From: Copromyces sp. CBS 386.78
Taxonomy: Eukaryota; Ascomycota; Sordariomycetes; Sordariales; Sordariaceae
Direction of reading: 5' to 3'
DNA length: 64,000 bases
Assembly: GCA_030685235.1 (NCBI GenBank)
Contig: MU839149.1
Location: 179,451 to 243,450, forward strand
The number at the start of each line of letters is the position of its first letter. Positions within the stretch are counted from its first letter, which is position 1. The notes under the pieces were generated by a model that searched no databases, was not told the DNA's origin, and worked only from the letters and a program-made list of their open reading frames with translations. Made by a program: the position numbers and the translations under genes. Of the stretch, positions 54,819 to 64,000 are shown piece after piece.

Positions 54819-55994
54819 GGTTGGGAATGGGTGGAAGGAAAAAAGGGATGGAAGAAGGCGGGACTACGTTACGGAGTATACGGTGAAGCCTGGGGAGGCC
54901 AGGCGCTGTTAGCCCAGACGAGACTGGATGCTGGCAGGCAATGCGTCCGGTTTATGAAGTTACGACTGATGACAGAAGGGATTTGGATTAGATATCATGA
55001 TGTTATGATGCGACGGTTTGACTTGGACTTTAGATAGAGTTAACAAAAGTCTTAACACCACTTGGGATACGCACACAAGCAGCTGGAAAATTGTTGTCAT
55101 CACAGTCAAGTCTCTGAAGACCTTTTCGTGCGTTGGATCCAATAATAGACAATGACCTTCTCCATCGAAGTCCGATGGTATATAAGAGTTCGGGGTACCG
55201 AATCCTTTACTTCCCCTAAATACTACCACAGTCTCTTTATGAGACGGCCTTTCCCGCTAACTTATGTCGCTAAGCCGCTATTTGTCTTATATATGCTGAC
55301 CCAAGTGAATTGACGGACCACAGCATAGTGTTCGGTAGGTGTCAATGTTGGCATTGGTTACATTCTCTCATAAGTCCGAGTTGAGCCTCGGACAACAATC
55401 CTTGCACCGGTGCACTCGACCAAGACCGTTACCTTGACTTGGCTAATTAGCGTGGCTTACACTGTAGTCTAAGCAGTAGTTTAGCCGCATCCTTCGACGA
55501 CACCGTTTATTGTCTTGGAGTTCATCTGAGGCTCTCTGTGGTATAGGGTCCTTGCGGCTCAGCAGATTTGATGCTTAGCCGTAGCATTAGCATCGCAACA
55601 TCAACAATACCACTTTTTTCCAGCCGTAAGAGATTTACTAAACCTAGCAGTTTTGGTGAGAAAGAGGCGTATGCACGGCGAGATTAGCTACACATGAGGA
55701 ATCGGCCCAATGGGATTCCCTCATCTTCCTAGTTAGCGCCTTTGGTAAATCTCTTATGACTAAAGTTTCAGCGGTATGATGTCGGACTCCATGGAAGACG
55801 GCAACTTCATACCTCTACCCATGGTTGCACCAGGCAACAACTGATGATAGAGCACTCCAATGTCCAGACGTGAAAGACGTATAAAGATGTCTTGATATCC
55901 TCGCCTCAGTCAAGACCGAATATCCAGGCAGCACTCACCTCTTCACCACCATAACTGCCTTTCACCAAGGCTCTTCCCCCTCAGCACTCTCAAA
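54819..55994. other. Intergenic with fold-back element
   Basis: About 1.2 kb, stop-rich. The nested inverted-repeat structure at 55627-55756 is listed separately. The right 250 bp are the promoter of the secreted protein gene. Confidence 0.5.
55627..55756. repeat. MITE-like fold-back with nested inverted repeats
   Basis: TAAGAGATTTACTAAA at 55627-55642 is the inverted partner of 55741-55756 with one mismatch. Inside, ATGAGGAATC and GATTCCCTCAT form a second near-perfect hairpin around GGCCCAATGG. The arms are unequal in length. No target duplication was identified, so a mobile origin is only inferred. Confidence 0.55.
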
Positions 55995-56634
55995 ATGGTC
56001 AACCACCGCTTCCTCGCCTTTGCCGGCCTCGCCGCTCTCGTCCTGCCTTTTGTAGCAGCGGCTCCTACAACCACCGAGACCCTAGAAGGCCGTGAGGTCT
56101 TCTCCTTCGAGAAATGGGTCGACTCCATCATCGCCAACCCCGACACAGCTCTATCCCCCGAGCAGGCCATCGAAGCATGGACGGCATCGACCAACGGCAC
56201 CTCGTCTGAGACTCTGTCGAAGCGAGCGGCATCTTGCGCCAGCATGGCTAATCAGGCTTATGTATGTCCATCCCCCATCTCCATCCTCATCCCTCTCAAA
56301 CCCAAAACCCCGGGACCCCAACCCAAGCCAAGCCGATCAAGATTGACCTCTCCTCCCCCATCAGGTCCCCGACGCAGTAGTCTGCGTCAGCAAGCTCGCG
56401 TCCCTCGGTTCGCAAGCCTGCGTCGCCAACGCCGTGGCCTACTTCTGGACCCACGGTCGCGCGCGGGTGGTGGGCGTCGCGGGACCCGTCGCGAAAGTTT
56501 CGACCACGTGCCAGAAGGTAGCCCAGACGGCGGGCAAGATCATGGATCAATGCACGAGTGGGCAGTTCACGGGCGGGCAGTTGAGTAATGTTGCTGATAG
56601 CCGGATGGCGGTTCATTTGGTGTTACCGGTTTAG
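55995..56634 (+). CDS. Secreted pre-pro protein with Kex2-type site
   Basis: Exons 55995-56261 and 56365-56634 (intron GTATGT...CAG, 103 nt) give 178 residues. The signal peptide is clear (FLAFAGLAALVLPFVAAA, cleavage near residue 23). An acidic pro-region of about 50 residues ends in Lys-Arg at 76-77, a Kex2 site. The predicted mature part of about 101 residues contains five Cys (SCASMANQAY, VVCVSKL, SQACVANA, STTCQKVA, IMDQCTSG) and is otherwise helical and basic. The odd Cys count leaves one free or intermolecular. I recognise no family. It looks like a small secreted protein, and any role, effector-like or cell-wall, is speculative. Confidence 0.75.
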
Positions 56635-56820
56635 GTTGGTGCGTTTGGGTACCTAGGCCTTTTATTAGTTGGGAGAGGCTAGAGGGGAGGGATAGATGAG
56701 AAATAGGTGTTTTCTGTCGGTAGTTCCGGACTCCGGAAGCAATGAAAAGAAAACAAAAAGAAGGACAACAAAAGAAGTGGTATTTGGACCAAAAAAAAGC
56801 CAAAAAAAAGAAATTTGTTG

Positions 56821-56894
56821 TGATCCGACTGAGGCTCGATCTCAGGACCTTCAGTGTGTTAGACTGACGTGATAACCAACTACACCATCGGACC
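56821..56894 (-). tRNA. tRNA-Val (anticodon AAC)
   Basis: A 74-nt intronless cloverleaf on the minus strand: acceptor GGTCCGA/TCGGATC (one G-U pair) with discriminator A, D arm GGTGTAGTTGGTTATCAC, anticodon loop CTAACAC (anticodon AAC), T arm CTGAG-ATCGAGC-CTCAG. Confidence 0.95.
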
Positions 56895-57411
56895 AATGAA
56901 TGTTGTTACTTGCTGTCTTCCTTTCTACTAAACAGTTGCCTCATGCAAATGGAGTCACTCCCATTGCTTCGTGAATGCCAGCAATCCCAGTCTCCTCGGA
57001 CCTCAAATCGTTTTGCTGCGTGATGCTTGCAGGGCGCCGCCGAGTTTTTGTCGAGTCTTCTTCCGCTCTTCTTCTACCTGTTTATAGTGGTAGTTTAGTT
57101 CCGGCATCTAAAGGCGCCTCACAGTTTCTTTCCACAAGTTTGAGTCTATCGCATTGGTTGTGTGTTGTAATTGGTTTGGTTGGGCAATCGCGAGTTTTTC
57201 TGGGGTTTGGTGTTTGTCGTCGCGGAGGGGTATCGATGACGTCATTCTTTTCTCTCCCTATCACTACACCACCAAACAGTCCCCGAAGGCAACCCCCTTG
57301 CTTCGGTATTGACATTTTCGGTCATCGCATTACCAAAGATATTATATCAGGACTGCGTATTATTCTATTCCAACCAAAAGACCTTATACAAACGCACGCT
57401 CAAATCACGCA
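56895..57411. other. Intergenic
   Basis: Between tRNA-Val and the HVA1-type gene; it includes that gene's promoter. Nothing else is seen. Confidence 0.5.
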
Positions 57412-57725
57412 ATGCCTTCTCACCTCAAGGACAAGAATGGTGAGCCCATCCAACAGGGTGACCACGTCTTTGCTCGTTCCCGCGGCGGAAGACATGAAGG
57501 TGAAGTGGAAAAGGTCGTGACGAGCAAGGAGGAGGCAGAGCAGGAAGGCGTGAAACATCCACCAAAGGTTGGTACTTTCTCTGCTTCAACTACAAAACGA
57601 GCGAACCAAACTGTCGATGGTCCAGGGAGCTAACGCAGATGATTCAGGTACTATTTACCGATCAGCATGGTCATCATGTGGAGCATAACCCGGAGGCGTT
57701 GCAGCATGGAGAGTATAGGAAGTGA
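57412..57725 (+). CDS. HVA1-type Tudor domain protein
   Basis: Exons 57412-57567 and 57648-57725 (intron GTTGGT...CAG, 80 nt) give 77 residues. The whole protein is one HVA1 (hypervirulence-associated) Tudor-like domain: KDKNGEPIQQGDHVFARSRGGRHEGEVEKVV, then VKHPPKVLFTDQHGHHVEHNPEALQHGEY. The family is found in fungi and bacteria. The name comes from a Cryptococcus gene whose loss raises virulence, and the molecular activity is unknown. The small beta-barrel probably binds a ligand or partner. The small second exon is secure because the splice restores PPKVLFTD. Confidence 0.92.
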
Positions 57726-58064
57726 CTTTGGAACAATGACAAGGCAGACATGAACTGTTCAAAAATCGCGTCTGTAAATCAACGTCTAGCTTCATGCTAT
57801 CTCTATTCACTTATCATTTTTATCGTTCCAAAGGCATTCTTTTCCCCCTTCGCCAGGCACCGCAACAGCTCGACAATGACGATAAGAAGTTGACATTCCA
57901 TAAAACAAAATTCCCGTTTACCCGTAATGCTACCCTTATAACAACCGCGGCCTCTTCTTGAGTTCCCGCTAGCACTGCTCAACACAACGCAAAGAACCCA
58001 GAAACGAAGAACCAAAAATAAACCATCTATAAACCCACTTCTTGCTGCCAAACCCGCCATCCAC
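57726..58064. other. Intergenic between convergent genes
   Basis: Shared 3' region of the HVA1-type gene and TPS1. No feature is recognised. Confidence 0.55.
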
Positions 58065-59780
58065 TCACGACTCTTGGTTGTCTGTAAGGTTGGTGGACTT
58101 TAACGCATCCGTGACACCTTCAATAGCCTTATTGGCCGCGTTGGCAATACCCTCGCGGATGCCATGCTGCTCTTTTTGCGCATCGGCGTGCTTATCAGCC
58201 TCTGCGCTTATCCTCGTCAGCTCGGCAACGAAGCTCTGACCCCACCACGCACTGGTGTACTTGAAGACATAGCGTTCGAGCTTGCGATAGTTGGTCTCGC
58301 GCTGTTCGGGGCTCATGGTAACGGCGTCGTGGATCGCGTTGGCAAGCTCCTCTGTGTTCCAAGGGTTGACGATCAAACTTCCGTTCAAGCTTTGGGCAGC
58401 GCCAGTGAACTCGGACAGAATCATGACGCCGTGATTCTCACGCTGCGTGGCAATGTACTCGTATGAGACGAGGTTCATGCCATCACGGGTGGAGCTGACC
58501 AAGCAGACATCACTGACAGCGTAGAGAGCAGTGAGCTCATCGAAGGAGACGGATTGGTGGAGGAAGTGGATGGGCATGAACTCGACAGTGCCGAATTTGC
58601 CGTTGATACGGCCGACAAGCTCGTTAACAACGGCGCGTAGGTTCTGATATTCTTCGACGTCCTGTCGACTAGGTACGGCAACCTGGACTAGCACGATCTT
58701 GCCGATCCACTCGGGATGCTCAGTAAGGAAGACCTCGAGGGCGTGTAGCTTTTGTGGCACGCCCTTGATGTAATCGAGACGGTCGACACCAACGATCAGC
58801 TTGACACCTTCGAACTTGCGTTTGAGTGTCGCGATACGCTGCTGGACACTCGGCTTCTTGAGGCCTTCGACAAACTTCTCAGGATCGATACCGATGGGGA
58901 AGGCACCAACACTGACGAATTTGCCATTGTAGTCCACGCCGTTAGGGGTAGTCGGTGTTTGGCTGTTGGAACGTTAGTCCAAGCTTGGGGGAGCAGGCGC
59001 ATCGGGATGGCAACTGTGCCGACTTACAGAATTCTGGAACAGCTGCTCAGGAAGTGCCTAGCGTAGTCGTATGTATGGAAGCCAATCAGGTCGCAGTCGA
59101 GGATACCCAACAGAAGCGCTTCCCGGACAGGCAAAATTCGATAGATTTCACTGCTGGGGAAGGGGGTATGAAGGAAGAAGCCAATCTTGACGTTCTTCTT
59201 GGTGTTGCCGATCTCCTCGCGCAGCATTTGGGGAAGCAGCATCAAGTGGTAATCGTGGACCCAGACCATATCTCCGTCCTGTACATCCTTGATAACCTCC
59301 TTTGCGAACAAGCGGTTGACCTCGCGGTAAGCAGCCCAGGCGGACTCGTCGAAGGTGATCTCACCAGGGTGGTAGTGGAAGAGGGGCCAAAGGATGGAGT
59401 CTGTGGAGGGGTGCTGATGTCAGACAAAGAGCGGACAACAGAGACTGACGCAAGCTGCCACTGCTACACTTACTCGCAAAACCGTTGTAATGACGATCAG
59501 CCAGCTCATCGTCAATGAACACGGGAATGGCGTCGTATTCCTCCTTCAGGCGCTGCTTCATGCTGGCGGCTTCGGACTCGGGAACTTCCAAGCCCGGCCA
59601 TCCGTACCACTGGAACTTTGTAGTCTTGGCCAGGCCGCTCAAGCCAGTGACGAGACCGCCAGAGGACATGGAGAAAGTGTATTGGCCGTCATCGGAGCGC
59701 TTGATGGTGATGGGAAGACGGTTGGAGATGAGCAGCAAGCGGCCGGAGCCGGTTGATTGTTGGCCGACGACACCGGGCAT
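58065..59780 (-). CDS. tps1: Alpha,alpha-trehalose-phosphate synthase (UDP-forming), Tps1-type
   Basis: Exons 59780-59474, 59400-59028 and 58962-58065 (introns 73 and 65 nt, GTAAGT...CAG) give 525 residues, the normal length for a catalytic-only Tps1. GT20 signatures: LLLISNRLPITIKR and SSGGLVTGLSGL at the N-terminus (sugar-phosphate site), VWVHDYHLMLLPQMLR, IGFFLHTPFPSSEIYR, then VGVDRLDYIKGVPQKL (Arg/Lys contacting the UDP-glucose phosphates) and TRDGMNLVSYEYI. It makes trehalose 6-phosphate from UDP-glucose and glucose 6-phosphate in the cytosol. No phosphatase domain is fused. An AGGGG stress-element core lies at 59987-59991, about 0.2 kb upstream. The reading frame stays open to an upstream ATG at 60299, but family alignment favours 59780. 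Confidence 0.95.
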
Positions 59781-60519
59781 TGTGACGGTTGTGTTTGTTG
59801 TGGTGATGGTTGTTGTTGACGATAATGGATCGGGAGGACCGATGATGTATTTATGGATGGCGGGGGTGCTCCAAAATGTCGCCAAAGGTTGGAGCTGGGC
59901 GGAACGAGATTTGGGTGTCCCTGGCTGTCTGTCGTGAGCTTGTGGAGGGTTCCCTTGATCGAATGCGTAGGTCCGCGGCGAGAGAGAGGGGATATACGGA
60001 ACGTGTGTATGAACAAGGAGAAGGAGAGGAAATAAAAGAAGGATGACAGGAAAAAGACGGGACGAGGTAAGGAAAATGTAGAATATTGAAAGATACCTAG
60101 GAAACTTGGAATGGCGGGCCTGAAAGAAGCGAACAATGCAGTACGTCAACCAACCCAGGCCCCGATGGAGCCCAGCGGACGCGCAGCGCTGTGAGGTGGT
60201 GAGAGCTTGGAAGCGGGAGGTGCTAGCGGGGCACTTGTCAGAAGCAGCGGGAAACGCCAAGCAAGCGCAAATGCAACAATGGGTGCGGGTGGGGCTCATT
60301 GGCGGTTGTTAGAGACGGGACGGATGGAGTACCTTACCTAAGGACTCCAAAAAATGATGATCGGGATCGTGGACCGGCGCAACCACGGCGGCCGGCACCT
60401 TCCCCCGAATAATATTTTTCAGGACTGGCTCCGGCCAATTAGGAGACGTTATTCGAGAGTAAACCAATCAGGACTGGGTATCCTGGATTGTTGCTAAAAT
60501 ACCAAAGTAATCATTACGA
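59781..60519. other. TPS1 upstream region
   Basis: Promoter and 5' UTR of TPS1. It has CA/TG-normal composition until about 60.5 kb and contains an AGGGG motif (59987-59991) and a near-perfect palindrome (60326-60348: GGAGTaCCTTA facing TAAGGACTCC). Confidence 0.55.
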
Positions 60520-63470
60520 CTTCTTACTATTTCGAAAAGGGCCTAATACCCTTTTTACCCCTTCCCGAAGTTGTAATAGCCCCCTTCAAGGACGATATCG
60601 TCGCTATACTTTATAAAATTAACGAAGAGCTTATTTAGGAGTTCTAAGCGTGATTCCAAGTCGCCGAAAAATTCGTCGAAATTATCGATAAAGCTTACGA
60701 CGCCCTCGATTCTCCCGTACAACGACGTACAGCCATCCCCCTTCGTAAATAATTCTACTCTCTCTTCTCTTTTTTCTTCTATAAGGAGGCTGCCCCTAAA
60801 ATAATTCTTCCCCCCTCCCCCCTAATTATACCGCCCTCTAAATAAGCGCGGGTAATAATATAATATTAATATACGGCCTTACTAATTATATTAGTTACTT
60901 TAGAGGTAACCCTACTTACTCCCTAGCCTAATTTTACCCCGGTTAATTAGAAAAAGTTGTATACGCTTACTAAAAGCGTTAATAAATTAATAGCTTAGTA
61001 AGAAGTTAAATTAAAGAAGAATATAAAGGCTAAAATTATAGGCCTAACCCTACCCTCTTTTATTAATATTAAATATAATTAGCCTTCCGCTTATAAAGAA
61101 AGTTATAGGATTTTCTTTAGATTCGCCTAGGACGCGGAATTTCGGAAAATAATACCCGAAGGTATTATTTCGTACGTTATAGAAGAAATTAAATTCCTTC
61201 GCTAATAAATCCGGAAAGTCTACTTAATATAATTAGGCTTTTATATTAAAACTATTAAACCCAAATATTGCTAATTCTTCGTTGAATTTAATAGGGGAAT
61301 CTTATAATACTATATCGAATTCGAGGTCGATATAGTTTCGTACTACCTAGTAGGAGTCTCCCTTAAATTTTTCGCTTATAATAGCGCTTGCGATATAGAG
61401 CCGTTTATAATTTAAGAAATTTATACTATTATTAAATAAATAGTTAAAATTATTAAAGGTAAGGAAGCGGACGATTATATTATTATTTTTAATAAGAAGA
61501 CTTAACTTTTCTATATTTTCGGATTAGAGCTTACCTATTTTATAGAATATAACCTCCGTATTTATACTTATAAATAGTATTTCGGCCCCTATAATATTGC
61601 TAAATATATTTACGCCTCTATTTATAAAGATTATAATACTTTATAAGCCTTTTATAAAGAGATTTATAAGCCGGTCCTTTAATACTTTAATTACTTAGGG
61701 CTTAAACGGCCCGGGTATCTAGAATACTTAATTTTTCTTAAAGTTAAAGACGGCTATATTAAGAAGCCTACGAATAAATAGCGGACTAATATCCGATAGG
61801 CTAGTAAAGTTATATATTATATTATAATTAAAGATTTAAAGAAGGCCCGCGAAGTAGATATAGATACCGCTATTTAAAAAATTATATTTATTAACGAAGA
61901 TAGGGATATTTAAATAAACGATTCGCCTTCCCCCCTATATTCGACCCCGGCCTCGGCCTCCTCCCCCTCCCTTTTAGTTCCGGCCCCGGCGGTTCTAGCC
62001 CCGGGTATAGTAACCCCCCTCCGCTACCTTTAGACCCCGTCCCTATAATATAAACGTTAGCTTACCCTGGCTTCTACCCTATCCTTTAGTCCTAATATAG
62101 TTAAAGCTAAAGTTGAAATTTAGCGGGTATAACGTTATTTAAATTTCTTAACCGCCGAAGATTAAACTAGCGGTTTTACTTTCTTCTCCTTTAATTAACT
62201 CTTAATAGTATACGCTAGGGCTTTATTAGTAGGGAGAGGCTCTACTAATACTATTAAACCCCTTATTAAAATCTAAGGTAACTTCCTATATAGCCGCTTT
62301 TCGGTTACCCTTAATAGGCCTTAAATATTTTAATAACCTTCGGCCTAGCTATTTCCCCTATTTAATAACGGGTAGGCTAGCGAATAACCAACGACTGACC
62401 CCTCCCTATTATTATAATAGAAGAATTTAAGATTATATTTATTAATATTTAAAAATCCTTAGCGAATATTAACAGCATTTTCGAATAGATAATTATTAAC
62501 CGGGTCCCAATATTCTATATATAAGAGCCGTCCGTTATATACGGAAGGATCCGTAAGTACCCCGGTTATTATATAGTTAATTACGACGACCGAAAAATAA
62601 GAATTACAATATACGTCGCTAAAATATATAATTTCCTAATATTTATTACCTCCTTCACTTATATAACTATAATTATAATAAATAGCGTTAATATTACCTA
62701 CGTTTATTAATACCCTTAGGACTATTAAACGGAAGATATAAGAATATATTTACTAACCTTATAATTATAATATACTTTCGTAATAGGCGACTTTAACGCG
62801 TACTATACGACCTAGGACTCCTAATTTTATAATTCCATTAAGGGTAATGAAATTAAGGTTATTATAGCGGTATAAGGCTTCTATTTCTTTAACGCCCTAA
62901 GTATATTAATATATTATTATATAAATAGGTAATTAATTTTCGACTTCGTTTTCGGTATCGATAAGTCGTATATAAGAATTAGAACGTAAGTATCAGACTA
63001 CTAGAAATTCGTTATTACTATCCTTATAAAAAGGAGCGTCCTCTTATTAAAAAAATATTTCCTCTTATTTATAAATATTAAAGAAGTTTACGCGGCGTTA
63101 ATAAGGAGGCTTTTACGAATAGTCCCTACCCTTTAAATTATTAAGAAATTAAATGCTTTCGCGTAGTTATTTACGAACGTATTCGAAGGTACGGTAAAGG
63201 AATATTCTATTATATTCGGCAGGAAATTAAAGAATATATTATAGTAGAACGAAACTTTAACCGCCATCCGGGATAAAGACTTGGTAATTTATTATAAAGC
63301 GTATAGGGAGACCCGTACGAATTTCTACTATAATAGGATCAATATAGCGAAGACCCTTAAAGAGTTCAGTAATATTTTTAAGTAGAGGAGGGACCCGTTG
63401 GACGATAGATTTACCTTTATTAACGGCCTATAGAACCGGAAATTGACCGACCTTAAAAATATCGCTTTAT
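60520..63470 (+). mobile_element. RIP-inactivated non-LTR retrotransposon (LINE), 3' part missing
   Basis: An A+T-rich, CA/TG-poor block with ghost reading frames on the plus strand. The first half is probably ORF1: near 62320 a string KYFNNLRPSYFPY looks like a zinc knuckle whose Cys and His codons were changed by RIP. The second half starts an ORF2-type endonuclease, with GDFNAYYTT at about 62786 and LIFDFVFG near 62940. SDY at 62993-63001 stands where SDH is expected. The homology ends before any reverse transcriptase, at the sharp composition change near 63470. The gene order suits the Tad clade known from Neurospora. Both ends are approximate, and no target duplication was found. Confidence 0.78.
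62740..63030 (+). pseudogene. LINE endonuclease relic
   Basis: One frame reads VIGDFNAYYTT-stop-DS, then IDFVF-like LIFDFVFG and VSDY-stop-K. These are landmarks of the apurinic-type endonuclease domain of LINE ORF2 proteins. The CAC-to-TAC change in SDH and the TAG/TAA stops are what RIP produces. Not functional. Confidence 0.8.
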
Positions 63471-64000
63471 TGAAACACCATGCCCAAACAAGGAGATGGC
63501 GCCCACGGCACCAAAGGTGTTACGGAAATCCGCACCAAAGGTCGTGGTCCGTGGGCCCATCGACGCAGTGCGGCGTGGTGTTTCTGTTTAGACGCTGCGA
63601 ATGCAAAAAAATACGGACGACATGTTGATCCGTGCACGTCCGTGCGTTTTTTCGCACTGTGTTTCGCAACTGTGTTTCGCATTCGATTGATTGGCTGGAA
63701 GGGTGGATCCCGGTGGAGATGCGAAATACTTTTTTTATTTCAATAAAAGAAAGCCACTTTTAGGAAATGCACCAACATAAAAAGACCACCAAAATAATCG
63801 CCTCGATTAGGCGGTCATTTTGGTACCGGTTACATCTTTTTCCGATGCTTGGTTATTAAGAAAGATCGAAAAGAAGCGTTTTTAGCCGTGGATTCTAGGT
63901 AGCCGGGCGACCGAATTTTGAAAATGACTAAGTTTTTTGCCTGCCGGTAACTCCCTGCCTGCCGGCAACTCCTTAAGGCCCGGGGCAGCGAAAACGACTA
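63471..64000. other. GC-normal repeat-bearing sequence at the right edge
   Basis: The composition switches abruptly from RIP-mutated to normal. It contains two CGCA-CTGTGTTT units (about 63653-63680) and a hairpin of 16-bp arms with two mismatches (63788-63803 and 63809-63824). TGCCTGCCGG-AACTCC is repeated near 63938-63972, and GAAAA-GACTA is repeated at about 63919 and 63990. No coding region is recognised. It could be another mobile element running beyond the window. Confidence 0.5.
63788..63824. repeat. Perfect-looking hairpin, 16-bp arms
   Basis: ACCAAAATAATCGCCT and AGGCGGTCATTTTGGT are inverted partners with two mismatches, which form G-U pairs in one RNA strand. They are separated by CGATT. 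Confidence 0.85.

Noticed and set aside
1..64000. 5S rRNA gene or CRISPR array
   Set aside because: The dispersed Neurospora 5S sequence start was looked for by eye and not found; no regularly spaced repeat-spacer pattern exists and none is expected in a fungus.

Overview
The window is genomic DNA of a filamentous ascomycete, almost certainly Neurospora or a close Sordariaceae relative. The evidence is short GT/AG introns with CTAAC/CTGAC-type branch sites, intron-bearing nuclear tRNA genes, a close match to the secreted endo-beta-1,6-galactanase known from Neurospora, and two A+T-rich islands almost devoid of CpA/TpG and riddled with TAA/TAG. That last pattern is the signature of RIP (repeat-induced point mutation). 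There is no operon structure; genes lie on both strands with 0.3-3 kb intergenic gaps.

Layout. 0.8-2.2 kb: mitoribosomal protein uS2m (+), then a 2.8 kb gap holding a 176-bp MITE. 5.3-9.0 kb: large Spt10-like acetyltransferase with an integrase-type HHCC finger (+). 9.5-11.4 kb: CCT7 (-). 12.4-15.8 kb: two lineage-specific repeat proteins, one a membrane protein with duplicated hydrophobic helices (-), one a heptad-repeat coiled coil (+). 17-21.3 kb: AMP-forming ligase (+), tRNA-Leu, galactanase (-). 21.87-25.91 kb: a complete RIP-killed Mutator-like DNA transposon (MULE) with terminal inverted repeats, an 8-bp target duplication and a recognisable transposase relic. 26.2-27.8 kb: tRNA-Asn, acetolactate decarboxylase-like gene, tRNA-Phe. 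29.5-37.5 kb: aldose 1-epimerase, DNA ligase I, eIF3k, Tsr4/PDCD2-like protein. 37.9-46.1 kb: CCT6 (with a 22-nt exon), prenylcysteine oxidase, Vid27. 47-57.7 kb: fast-evolving small genes (disordered repeat protein, Cys/His-headed protein, single-pass membrane protein, RS-rich protein, secreted pre-pro protein, HVA1-Tudor protein) and tRNA-Val. 58.1-59.8 kb: trehalose-6-phosphate synthase (-). 60.5-63.5 kb: RIP-killed LINE with a readable endonuclease relic, cut off at about 63.47 kb by GC-normal DNA full of short repeats.

Most genes are housekeeping: protein folding (two of the eight CCT ring subunits), translation (uS2m, eIF3k, Tsr4), DNA replication, sugar metabolism. They do not form one pathway. 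The unusual material is the Spt10-like protein, the transposon relics and small inverted-repeat elements, and the lineage-specific repeat and secreted proteins. All functional calls come from reading conserved motifs by eye; no database search was possible.
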